A DNA stretch of 64,000 bases from contig NZ_CP168034.1 of NCBI RefSeq assembly GCF_041530365.1, positions 1,612,001-1,676,000 on the forward strand, read 5' to 3'. The DNA comes from Capnocytophaga sp. ARDL2 (GTDB taxonomy: Bacteria; Bacteroidota; Bacteroidia; Flavobacteriales; Flavobacteriaceae). The translations under genes were made by a program, and so were the position numbers. Below the pieces are notes generated by a model. The model made no database searches. It worked only from the letters and a program-made list of their open reading frames with translations, and had not been told where the DNA came from. Shown here piece by piece: positions 53,836-62,121 of this stretch (the stretch's first letter is position 1; each line of letters starts with the position of its first letter).

Positions 53836-55323
53836 ATGTCTTCAAAACAACCTATAGAAACAGATATCGTACTGATAGGAGCAGGTATTATGAGTGCTAC
53901 TTTGGGCTTGTTGCTCAAAGAGTTGAACCCTGCGTATCGCATTGAAATAGTAGAGCGATTAGATGCCGCAGCTACCGAAAGTTCTGAGGCTTGGAACAAT
54001 GCAGGTACAGGTCATGCCGCTTTTTGTGAGTTGAATTACACTCCAGAAAAAAACGGTCAAATCGATATTACAAAGGCATTGAATATTTGTCAACAGTTTG
54101 AAGAATCACGCCAATTTTGGTCGTATTTGGTAAATAAAAACATTATTGACAATCCGAAAAGTTTTGTAAACAATGTACCTCATTTGAGTTTCGTTTGGGG
54201 TGAAAACAATGTAAAATTCCTTAAAAATCGTTTCGAGGCATTGAAAAAAGCTCCTCTTTTCGATGAAATGGAATATACCGAAGACAGCGAAACTATCAAA
54301 ACATGGGCTCCGCTGTTGATGCGTTCTCGCAAAAATAATACGCCTGTTGCAGCTACCAAAATGCACCGTGGTACGGATGTGAATTATGGTGAATTGACCC
54401 GCAAAATGATTGCTCATCAGACCAATCAAAATGGGGTAAATGTTTCGTTTAAAACGGAGGTTTATGATTTGAAACGCCAAACCGATGGCAAATGGAAAGT
54501 ATTGGTAAAAGATTTGACAACAGGTACAAAACGCACCATTATTTCAAACTTTGTATTTATCGGAGCAGGTGGTGGTTCGATATTATTGTTAGAAAAATCA
54601 GGTATTCCAGAAGCAAAAGGTTACGGAGGTTTCCCTGTGAGTGGACAATGGTTGGTGTGTACCAACGAAGATTTAGTAAATCAGCACCAAGCCAAAGTAT
54701 ATGGAAAAGCAAGTGTAGGAGCTCCACCTATGTCAGTTCCGCATTTAGATACTCGTTATATCAATGGTAAAAAAGCCTTGTTGTTTGGGCCTTACGCTGG
54801 TTTTTCAACAAAATTTTTGAAAACAGGTTCGTATTTAGATTTGCTAAAATCGTTGACTTGTAGCAATTTGAAGCCGATGATTCAAGCGGGATTGAGCAAT
54901 ATAGATTTGACTAAATATTTGATAGGAGAAGTGTTGCAATCAGATGACAAACGCATCGAATCGTTGAGAGATTATTTGCCAGACGCAAAGAAAAACGAAT
55001 GGAAGTTGGAAATTGCAGGACAACGCGTACAGGTAATCAAGAAAAAAGACGGAAAAGGTGTGCTGGAATTTGGTACAGAAGTAATCAATTCAGCAGACGG
55101 TTCGTTAGCAGCTTTGTTAGGAGCGTCTCCAGGTGCATCTACAACGGTGAGTATTATGCTAAATTTGATAAAGAGATGTTTCCCAGAGCAATACGCATCG
55201 GCAGAATGGCAAGCAAAATTCAAAGAAATGATTCCATCGTTTGGAAAAGCATTGAATGAACATCCAGAATTGTTGAAACAAGTTCGCACAGAAACTTCAA
55301 AAACGCTACAATTGGGAGAATAA
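53836..55323 (+). CDS. mqo: Malate:quinone oxidoreductase
   Basis: Membrane-associated FAD enzyme of 495 residues that oxidises malate to oxaloacetate and passes electrons to the quinone pool. The N-terminal FAD motif reads DIVLIGAGIMSATLGLLLKE, and NNAGTGHAAFCELNYTPE is the hallmark Mqo stretch. The C-terminal LLGASPGASTTVSIMLNLI is also diagnostic. It is followed by a strong hairpin. Mqo replaces or supplements NAD-linked malate dehydrogenase in the TCA cycle. Confidence 0.97.
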   Translation: MSSKQPIETDIVLIGAGIMSATLGLLLKELNPAYRIEIVERLDAAATESSEAWNNAGTGHAAFCELNYTPEKNGQIDITKALNICQQFEESRQFWSYLVNKNIIDNPKSFVNNVPHLSFVWGENNVKFLKNRFEALKKAPLFDEMEYTEDSETIKTWAPLLMRSRKNNTPVAATKMHRGTDVNYGELTRKMIAHQTNQNGVNVSFKTEVYDLKRQTDGKWKVLVKDLTTGTKRTIISNFVFIGAGGGSILLLEKSGIPEAKGYGGFPVSGQWLVCTNEDLVNQHQAKVYGKASVGAPPMSVPHLDTRYINGKKALLFGPYAGFSTKFLKTGSYLDLLKSLTCSNLKPMIQAGLSNIDLTKYLIGEVLQSDDKRIESLRDYLPDAKKNEWKLEIAGQRVQVIKKKDGKGVLEFGTEVINSADGSLAALLGASPGASTTVSIMLNLIKRCFPEQYASAEWQAKFKEMIPSFGKALNEHPELLKQVRTETSKTLQLGE

Positions 55324-55327
55324 TAAA

Positions 55328-55372
55328 ATCGCCACAATTATCAAATACTGTATAATTGTGGCGATATTTTTA
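55328..55372 (+). terminator. Terminator after mqo
   Basis: ATCGCCACAATTAT (55328-55341) pairs perfectly with ATAATTGTGGCGAT (55352-55365), followed by T residues. It may also end the opposing pseudogene. Confidence 0.9.
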
Positions 55373-55381
55373 TTATTACAA

Positions 55382-56234
55382 TCAATATGGTTCGTATATC
55401 AAACGAAGAAAAGTACTAAATCGTTCGTTTTCTTTACTTATGGGAATTCCTATTACAATTCCTAACATGATATTTTCGTTGACAACCAATCGCATTTGCG
55501 GTCGATTAATCAGCGAAAAAATCATCTTTTCTTAGTTCTTTGTTTAGCTCTATACCAACAAAATTTCTCGTACTAGGAATCATATAATGAAAATTACTAT
55601 TAACTTGAGTATATGAATTCCAAGTATTGGTTTTAAAAACTTATTCGATTGCAGGACCTGCATAAATCAGTGTATGAAAATTATTTCCCCATCTTTTGGC
55701 ATCAACAAAAAAAGGTTTGATTTCGTTGTGAGAGAAAAGCGTTTGCTTTGACAGTTCTCCAAATGCTGACATACCTAATTTGTGTAAATAGCCCACAACA
55801 AGTGAAGTAGTGTGTTTTTCATTGACTAAAAACGTATATTGAGTAGCCAATTGTAATCCATTGATTTTACTTTCAGGACTATACCCATTATTATTTGCTG
55901 AATAAAAAGTAAAAGGAACTTCAATTTCTACTCCCAAACGATCTATCGGAGTCCATTCGTATTCAATCAGTCCTTCGTATTCGTCGTAGTCATTTTTGTC
56001 ATTGATTCCAAAGCCAATATTCCATTCTTTTTCACCTTTTCTAGCCCCTAAATCTCTAATTAAATCAATATATAAAGATTCGGCATGTAGAATTTTTGGT
56101 TTTCATTGGGAATATTTTCTACTTCATGAATAAATTTAATATCTTTTTGTACGTTTTTAGAAGTATTTTCCTTCTTGTGCAAACATCGTTTGACAGAATA
56201 GTATTGTTCCAATGATGAAAAAATGTTTTTTCAT
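55382..56234 (-). pseudogene. HAEPLYID-family outer membrane protein, disrupted
   Basis: The reading starts with a signal peptide (MKKHFFIIGTILFCQTMFAQ, ATG at 56234), passes HAESLYIDLIRDLG (family hallmark HAEPLYID, here with Ser for Pro) and ends KENERFSTFLRLIYEPY at TGA 55384-55382. Four lesions break it. There is a one-base insertion after FAQE and a one-A deletion before the HAES motif. A TAA lies at 55641-55643 where IEQVF is expected. A one-T insertion sits near 55520. The intact gene would encode a beta-barrel protein of about 280 residues. Function of the family is not known to me. Confidence 0.82.
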
Positions 56235-56346
56235 AGATCTATTGTATAACTTATTAAGGTTAAAAAATAGAATCTATGTGTCTAATTACAAATTTAAAGG
56301 AATATTGTTTTTAAGAAAAGGATTGATTTTTAAAATTTAGATAAAA

Positions 56347-56377
56347 AAATCCGAATGTTATAAATACACTCGGATTT
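56347..56377 (-). terminator. Terminator after metK
   Basis: AAATCCGA (56347-56354) pairs with TCGGATTT (56370-56377), extended by TGT/ACA inside; the minus strand continues into T residues. Confidence 0.8.
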
Positions 56378-56385
56378 AATATTTA

Positions 56386-57672
56386 CTATAAAGAAAACAA
56401 TTGTTTGATTTCTTCTACTTTGTCCAATTTTTCCCAAGTAAACAACTCTACATCCAAAACGATGGTTTCGCCGTCTGGGTTGGTAAACGATTTGGTTACC
56501 ACTTCGTTTTTTCTTCCCATATGACCGTAAGAAGCTGTCTCAATGTACATTGGCTGGCGTAACTTCAAGTTTTTCTCGATGAAATACGGACGCAAATCAA
56601 AAATCGATTGGATTTTTTCAGCGATTTGTCCATCGGTAAGATTTACTTTCGATGTTCCGTAGGTATTTACAAAAACGCCCATCGGATGAGCCACACCAAT
56701 TGCATACGACACTTGTACCAAAATTTCATCTGCTATACCAGCCGCAACCAAATTTTTGGCAATGTGACGAGCTGCATATGCCGCTGAACGGTCAACTTTT
56801 GAAGGGTCTTTTCCAGAAAAAGCACCACCACCATGAGCACCTTTTCCACCATAAGTATCCACAATGATTTTTCTACCTGTCAATCCTGTATCTCCGTGAG
56901 GTCCTCCGATGATAAAAACACCAGTCGGATTTACATGATAAATGATTTCTCCGTGGAAATACTTCTGATATTGAGGGTATTTTTCTAATAGGCGAGGAAT
57001 CAAAATCGACTGAATGTCCGATGCAATTTTGTTTTGCATTTGCTTTTCGGCTTCGAATTTTGCTTCTTTGCTATCGTTGGCTGGTTTGATGAAATCATCG
57101 TGTTGTGTAGAAAGTACAATCGTGTGTACGCGTTGAGGCTTGTTGTCGTCGTTGTACTCCAAAGTAACCTGCGATTTTGCATCGGGACGCAAATAGTTGA
57201 TTTGGTTGTTTTCTCTGCGTAAAGCTGCCAATTCGATTAACAATTTGTGTGATAAGTCCAATGCTAAAGGCATATAATCGTCGGTTTCGTTGGTAGCATA
57301 TCCAAACATAATTCCTTGATCTCCTGCACCTTGTTCTTCTTTATTGACCTTGTCAACTCCTTGGTTGATTTCAGAAGATTGCTCGTGAATTGCAGATAAA
57401 ACTCCACACGAATTTGCCTCAAACATGTATTCACTTTTAGTATAACCGATTTTTTTGATTACATTTCTTGCAATGGATTGCACATCGAGATAGATGTTTG
57501 ATTTTACCTCTCCGGCCAAAATTACTTGACCCGTAGTAACCAAGGTTTCACAAGCAACTTTAGATTCTGGGTCAAAAGCCAAAAAGTTGTCAATCAATGC
57601 ATCTGAAATTTGATCTGCAATTTTATCCGGATGTCCTTCGCTTACAGATTCGGAAGTAAATAAATACGACAT
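56386..57672 (-). CDS. metK: S-adenosylmethionine synthase
   Basis: Makes SAM from methionine and ATP; 428 residues from the ATG at 57672. [21 protein letters not shown] is the classical start with the catalytic His, so the extension to 57723 is rejected. [12 protein letters not shown] holds the ATP motif, and [21 protein letters not shown] is the phosphate-binding signature. The protein is longer than that of E. coli, with an insertion seen in Bacteroidota. The 5' leader is about 140 bases and contains a candidate SAM-II riboswitch, which would make sense for feedback control. Confidence 0.97.
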   Translation of the reverse strand: MSYLFTSESVSEGHPDKIADQISDALIDNFLAFDPESKVACETLVTTGQVILAGEVKSNIYLDVQSIARNVIKKIGYTKSEYMFEANSCGVLSAIHEQSSEINQGVDKVNKEEQGAGDQGIMFGYATNETDDYMPLALDLSHKLLIELAALRRENNQINYLRPDAKSQVTLEYNDDNKPQRVHTIVLSTQHDDFIKPANDSKEAKFEAEKQMQNKIASDIQSILIPRLLEKYPQYQKYFHGEIIYHVNPTGVFIIGGPHGDTGLTGRKIIVDTYGGKGAHGGGAFSGKDPSKVDRSAAYAARHIAKNLVAAGIADEILVQVSYAIGVAHPMGVFVNTYGTSKVNLTDGQIAEKIQSIFDLRPYFIEKNLKLRQPMYIETASYGHMGRKNEVVTKSFTNPDGETIVLDVELFTWEKLDKVEEIKQLFSL

Positions 57673-57740
57673 AATGATTTTAATATTTTTATCAAGAAGA
57701 AAAATTCGTTGAAAAAACAGCATAAATCATCTAAAGAATT

Positions 57741-57790
57741 TCTGCTTTAGCATTTTTTCATGAGGTTGCAATCAGACAAATTTTTCCTCT
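57741..57790 (-). promoter_or_regulatory. Candidate SAM-II-like riboswitch in the metK leader
   Basis: On the minus strand, GAGG (57789-57786) pairs with CCTC (57765-57762) as a short P1. The loop holds GATTGCAA (57773-57766), and the 3' side reads ATGAAAAAATGCTAAAGCAG. The GCTAAA-type end with A-rich linker, and a loop complementary to it (GCA with TGC, TCTG with CAGA), resemble the SAM-II pseudoknot as I remember it. It lies in a long leader between a TAGTTTTG promoter box and the metK start, a sensible place for SAM sensing. No covariance search was possible. Confidence 0.42.
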
Positions 57791-57818
57791 TGTAGTGATT
57801 TGTAAAATTTTTTTTTTG

Positions 57819-57826
57819 CAAAACTA
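57819..57826 (-). promoter_or_regulatory. -7 promoter box TAGTTTTG for metK
   Basis: Minus-strand TAGTTTTG fits TAnnTTTG. It lies 147 bases ahead of the metK ATG, implying an unusually long leader. Confidence 0.55.
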
Positions 57827-57842
57827 CAAAATATTTTTTATT

Positions 57843-58514
57843 CTACAAAGTATGATGAACAGAAATCATCCATTGTTGATAGGATTGTTTTTGCAACATT
57901 TGGTTCATCCACCCCAATTGAAACGATAAATTTGAATTGTGCTTGTATCCCAATCCAGTGTATAGTCGATTTCGTTCAAATACATTAGTTTTTCTCGATT
58001 TGTCTGTGTTGATAAACAATTCGTTATAGGCAGTTGCATACAAAAATTGTTTATCTTTTTCAAACTGATAAAATGGAACATCTATGGTCATTTGATGACG
58101 CAAACGTGTACGAAAATCAGCATTTTCAATAAAGCGTTGTTCCCAGCGAAAACGTTGTTTTAGTGGTACATTTTCAAAAATTTGTTGTTGTGTCAAAACT
58201 TCTTGAAAAATTCTATTTTCTTTAAAAGGCAAGTCAGGTTCACCAAAAGCCTCAGTTTGTACAAAAGCATAACCAATACCTGTTGTTATATTTGGATTGA
58301 TTTTATATTGAATAGCTCCTCGAATCAACAATTGATTGAGGTCATTAAATAGTTCGTGCGTACGATATTGTACATCATAAGAGGCTCTAAATTTACTGTC
58401 TTTCAATTGATAGGTGCCAAAATACATCGTCCAACTGCCTGAAGGAGGATTGGAAGCAAATAGCCCCAACGAAGATAAAGAGAATGCTACCAAAGAGTAT
58501 ATTTTTTTCTTCAT
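57843..58514 (-). CDS. DUF2490 domain-containing protein
   Basis: Predicted outer membrane beta-barrel protein of 223 residues. It has a signal peptide (KKKIYSLVAFSLSSLGLFAS) and then SGSWTMYFGTYQLKDSKFRA, followed by alternating amphipathic strands with many aromatic and charged residues (QRFRWEQRFIEN, RLRHQMTIDVPFY), as in DUF2490 proteins. Their function is unknown. It ends close to the metK promoter region and has its own TATTTTTG box upstream. Confidence 0.85.
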   Translation of the reverse strand: MKKKIYSLVAFSLSSLGLFASNPPSGSWTMYFGTYQLKDSKFRASYDVQYRTHELFNDLNQLLIRGAIQYKINPNITTGIGYAFVQTEAFGEPDLPFKENRIFQEVLTQQQIFENVPLKQRFRWEQRFIENADFRTRLRHQMTIDVPFYQFEKDKQFLYATAYNELFINTDKSRKTNVFERNRLYTGLGYKHNSNLSFQLGWMNQMLQKQSYQQWMISVHHTL

Positions 58515-58529
58515 TATTTAATTTTTTGG

Positions 58530-58537
58530 CAAAAATA
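58530..58537 (-). promoter_or_regulatory. -7 promoter box TATTTTTG for the DUF2490 gene
   Basis: Minus-strand TATTTTTG lies 16 bases ahead of the ATG at 58514. Confidence 0.55.
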
Positions 58538-58587
58538 CCTTATTTTCGTCAATTAATACGTACACTAACAAATTTTTAATAAAAGCT

Positions 58588-59475
58588 ATGAAAAAACTAC
58601 AACTTTTTTGGGATTCATTAAAACAAACAGCTAAAACTTGGAATGATACAGACTTGTTTAGAGAATCTGCAAGTATTGCTTATTATGCTATTTTTTCGAT
58701 ACCTGGTTTGTTGATTATTATCATGTGGGTTTCTGGGTTTATAATAGGGGAGGATGCTGTAAAAGGTGAAATCAGTGATCAAATTTCCAGTACAGTGGGA
58801 AATGATGCTGCAAAAAGTATTCAAGAGATTGTTGCCAATGTATTTGTAGATAATCAAAATATTTTCATGAAAATCATCGGTATCTTTTCGTTGGTATTTG
58901 GTGCTACAACCTTGTTTTTTCAATTGCAAGTAACACTCAATAATATATGGAAAATAGAAGCTGCCCCAAAAAAAGCTATCTTTAAATTTTTACTTAATCG
59001 TGCCAATTCTTTGGGTATGATATTGGTTATTGGATTTTTGATGATTATTACTACCACTTTATCGTCATTTATTAGTTTTTTTAATAATTATATTACAAAA
59101 TCCTTTGGATTGGAAACGTACTATTTGATGCAAGCAATCAATTTTTCAGTTGGATTTTTATTGACGGTTTTTATATTCGCATTTATGTTTAAGGTGTTGC
59201 CAGACATAAAAATAAAATGGAAATCAGTGATTCCAGGAGCATTTCTTACCGCTTTGTTGTTTACAATAGGTAAGTTTTTGCTCAATTATTATTTTGTTTC
59301 TTTCAAACCCGCTTCGGCTTTTGGTACAGCAGGAACAATCATTTTGATTATGATGTGGGTCAATTACTCTTGTGTATTGTTTTTCTTGGGAGCATTATTT
59401 ACAAAAAATTATTCGTTACTTTCGGGAGATACTATTGAACCTACCCGTTTTGCGAAATGGAAGGAAAGTTGTTGA
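58588..59475 (+). CDS. YihY/BrkB-family inner membrane protein
   Basis: Membrane protein of 295 residues with about six hydrophobic segments. The N-terminal FRESASIAYYAIFSIPGLLI and the long periplasmic region up to GATTLFFQLQVTLNNIWKIE, then LNYYFVSFKPASAFGTAGT, match the YihY/BrkB family. The family was once called RNase BN wrongly; some members export or scramble lipids or polysaccharides. It is followed 28 bases later by a decayed GLPGLI gene. Confidence 0.93.
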   Translation: MKKLQLFWDSLKQTAKTWNDTDLFRESASIAYYAIFSIPGLLIIIMWVSGFIIGEDAVKGEISDQISSTVGNDAAKSIQEIVANVFVDNQNIFMKIIGIFSLVFGATTLFFQLQVTLNNIWKIEAAPKKAIFKFLLNRANSLGMILVIGFLMIITTTLSSFISFFNNYITKSFGLETYYLMQAINFSVGFLLTVFIFAFMFKVLPDIKIKWKSVIPGAFLTALLFTIGKFLLNYYFVSFKPASAFGTAGTIILIMMWVNYSCVLFFLGALFTKNYSLLSGDTIEPTRFAKWKESC

Positions 59476-59503
59476 TATAAAAGTTTTTATATTTTTTTAC
59501 ACT

Positions 59504-60280
59504 ATGAAAATAGCATCTATTTTTTTATTTGTCTTTTCATTTTTAGGGTATTCTCAAGGAAATGCAGGATACATAGTTTACGAATCAATTGTAGATGGTT
59601 CTATTGGTACAGAACATCATCTCTTTATTCAATGATTCATTGAGTGTTAATATTACAGGTTCTACGAGATTTCAAAAAACATCACTTTCAAATAATGTAC
59701 AGTTTAAAGACGGTGCTTTTTATGTTTCTATTGATACATCTGATGAAAAAGGATATGTTATTTGCAGAAATTTCAATGAAAAATCTATGTTATTGCGTAA
59801 TACAAAATATCCTGTGCATCCACCTCATGTTGTAATAGAAAATTGGTTGGAAATCAAATGGAAATTGACCGATAAATACAAAGAAATAGAATCACTAACT
59901 TGTAGAAAAGCCATAGGAGAATTTAATGGACGAACTTACGAAGCGTGGTATGCAATAGATTTGCCTATTTCTATAGGTCCTTGGAAATTGTTTGGATTAC
60001 CAGGGATTATATTATAACCCAAAGATAAAAAAGGCTTTGTACATTTCAAGATGAAAAGTATAGAATTTCCTAAAAAAGTTGATGATGACTTGTTTGAAAA
60101 ACCTAATGAAGAAATGGTAAAAACAATGTAAGAAAATGTACGAGATAATGACAATTTTTGGGAAGATTTTCGTGCAGTGTTGTCTTTAAAGATTCATAAA
60201 ATTCTGGTATAAGAATAGGAAAAGGTAATTATGATACTGTAAAAACAACAAAGAAACAAATCGTTTGAACGCGTGTATGA
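59504..60280 (+). pseudogene. GLPGLI-family protein, disrupted
   Basis: A signal peptide (MKIASIFLFVFSFLGYSQG) opens the gene at 59504. A frame change near 59630 (extra one base or missing two) links it to NDSLSVNITGSTRFQK and then to IGPWKLFGLPGIIL, the family hallmark GLPGLI. A TAA at 60015-60017 follows where a Gln could stand (IILQPKDKKG), and another TAA at 60129. The decayed end probably runs to TGA 60278-60280, directly before the next gene. GLPGLI proteins are exported and of unknown function; they are often followed by a TonB-type barrel gene, as here. Confidence 0.78.
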
Positions 60281-61308
60281 ATGGGAAAAGTAGTTTGCTT
60301 CATATTTTGTTTATTTACAATTAGTTTGTTTGCATAGATAAAAATTCACGGTTTCGTTACAGATAACGAACCCCCAAAACCTGTGCTTGGTCGTTTGATT
60401 GCTAAATCAAACGAAGGGAAAACACTTGCTATTTCTCAAACAAAAAACAATGGTAGCTATGAATTAAATTTTTAAAATCAATCTTCTATAGTTTTGGTTG
60501 TTTCTTCGCAAGGTTTTGAAAGGCAGGAAATTAAAATCCCTGTTTAGGAACCTACAAAAGAAAAGCAGATTAATGTACAATTGCAACCTAAAGTTGTTGA
60601 ATTTCAATAAATTGTAATTGTCATTGAAAAAAACAGACTTATTACGATAAAAAAAGATACCATTGTCTTTTATGCAGCTTCGTTTCTTATGGGAGAAGAG
60701 GAAGTAGCAGAAGAATTGTTGAAAAATCTGCCAGGTGTGAAAGTATCGAGCGATGTTACGGTTTCTTTTGAGGATAAACCCATTGAAAAAGTGGAAGTTT
60801 ATCAAAGATATTCGCATAATAAATTATAGAAAATGGAAGCATTTCCAATTCTCAATTTGAAAATATTGTAAATAATTCAAGACAAAGAACTATTGATGAG
60901 TGGAATTGGAAATATGGTGTGGAAGCTCGTCCGGCATATAAGGGGAAATTCAATTTTTCGGTAGGAACACAATGGAATTTTACAGAATTTCAATCTGATA
61001 GAAATAGACAAATTCACCACAACGAAACCTTTTTCGATTTTGAATATTAATTTCATAAAAAACTCAGTTTGAACACACAATTTGAGCGAATTACATTTTC
61101 AGGGTTGCAATCACAATTGCATCATTTTATGGATTTTCAACCCAATTATTCGGTTAAAGAAAATAAATGTACACTTTCCTTGATTGGTAATAATTTGTTT
61201 AATATCAGTCAAATATCAAGATATTCGATTGATGATATGAATCTTTTTCAACACCAAAATTTTGTTTTACCACGATATATTATGTTGAAAGGAGGATATA
61301 GATTTTAG
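60281..61308 (+). pseudogene. GLPGLI-associated TonB-receptor-like barrel gene, internally deleted
   Basis: The remnant starts at ATG 60281 with a signal peptide (VVCFIFCLFTISLFA). It has a carboxypeptidase-regulatory-like domain (NEPPKPVLGRLIAKSNEGK, NNGSYELNF) and a plug-like part (ELLKNLPGVKVSSDV). Near 60827 the frame changes and the sequence jumps to the C-terminal barrel (ARPAYKGKFNFSVGTQWNF, YIMLKGGYRF). The middle, normally several hundred codons, is gone. In-frame stops are at 60335, 60473, 60545, 60608, 60827 and 61048. It is clearly non-functional. Confidence 0.8.
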
Positions 61309-61367
61309 TTTTTATTTTAGTAACTTAAAAATCAATTATTGTACGCTTTTGTTTCTGCTTTTTTCCG

Positions 61368-61375
61368 TATTTTTG
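61368..61375 (+). promoter_or_regulatory. -7 promoter box TATTTTTG, possibly for tsaC-cca
   Basis: TATTTTTG lies 177 bases ahead of the tsaC ATG. The leader would include the dispersed repeat at 61411-61520. Confidence 0.4.
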
Positions 61376-61410
61376 CAGGTTGAAATCAAATTTTGAAATT
61401 TGAAAATGTA

Positions 61411-61520
61411 TTTTTGATAAATCAAAAAAACAAAATCTGCGGTAATCTTTTTTACCCCCTAGGTTTAATCGTTTTTAAGTGCAATTTTTTTAATCATTTC
61501 AGAAAAAATCTGTGATTAAC
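61411..61520. repeat. Dispersed intergenic repeat, copy 2 of a ~110-bp family
   Basis: Same order of words as 45948-46063: TTGATAAATCAAAAAAA, CAAAATCTG, GGTAATCT, TAGGTTTAATCGT, AATCATTT, CAGAAAAAATCTGTGATTA. About 110 bases are shared, with substitutions. No gene is seen between the barrel remnant and tsaC. Confidence 0.75.
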
Positions 61521-61551
61521 TGTGAAATATGCGTAAAACAAATAAAAGTAA

Positions 61552-62121
61552 ATGGAAGATATTAATAAAGAAGTAGCAACTGCCTTTGAGGTAATAAAAA
61601 ACGGAGGCGTACTATTGTATCCGACCGATACCGTGTGGGGATTGGGATGTGATGCAACCAATGCCGATGCTGTAAAAAAAATTTTTGAAATCAAACAACG
61701 CATGGAAAGCAAAAGCATGATTTGCTTGGTCAATGGCGACCGTTTGTTATATCAATTATTTCCAGAAATTCCTCAATTGGCATTCGATATATTGGATTGC
61801 TCTGACAAACCTACCACTTTGGTACTCGACAAGCCTAAAAATGTAGCTAAAGAACTCATTGCTGAAGACGACTCTTTGGGAGTGCGTATCGTAAAAGAAA
61901 CTTTTTGCTACAAACTCATCGAACGTATGAAAAAACCTTTAGTTTCGACTTCGGCAAATATCAGCGGACAACCTACTCCTACTTGTTTTGCAGAGATTTC
62001 GCCTGAAATCATCAATGCCGTGGACTATGTGGTAAACCTCGACAAACAGAAAGTTTGTAAAAAATCCTCTGTGGTCATCAAACTGACACTTGACAGTCAA
62101 GTGAAAATATTAAGAAAATAA
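61552..62121 (+). CDS. tsaC: L-threonylcarbamoyladenylate synthase (Sua5/YrdC/TsaC)
   Basis: 189-residue enzyme that makes threonylcarbamoyl-AMP for the t6A37 modification of ANN-decoding tRNAs. It begins NKEVATAFEVIKNGGVLLYP, with TDTVWGLGCDATNADAV (KxR-SxN site) and KQRMESKSMICLV. The later VSTSANISGQPTPT carries the second half of the active site. Length suits the single-domain TsaC. Its stop overlaps the cca start by one base (TAATG). Confidence 0.95.
   Translation: MEDINKEVATAFEVIKNGGVLLYPTDTVWGLGCDATNADAVKKIFEIKQRMESKSMICLVNGDRLLYQLFPEIPQLAFDILDCSDKPTTLVLDKPKNVAKELIAEDDSLGVRIVKETFCYKLIERMKKPLVSTSANISGQPTPTCFAEISPEIINAVDYVVNLDKQKVCKKSSVVIKLTLDSQVKILRK

Noticed and set aside
57673..57723. 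Longer N-terminus for metK
   Set aside because: The extra residues are not typical and [10 protein letters not shown] is the classical start; the extra bases belong to the leader.
60281..60829. Idea that TAA/TAG are read as glutamine (recoded genes)
   Set aside because: All intact genes in the window use TAA, TAG or TGA as ordinary stops, and the same genes also have frameshifts and a large internal deletion. Decay is the simpler reading.
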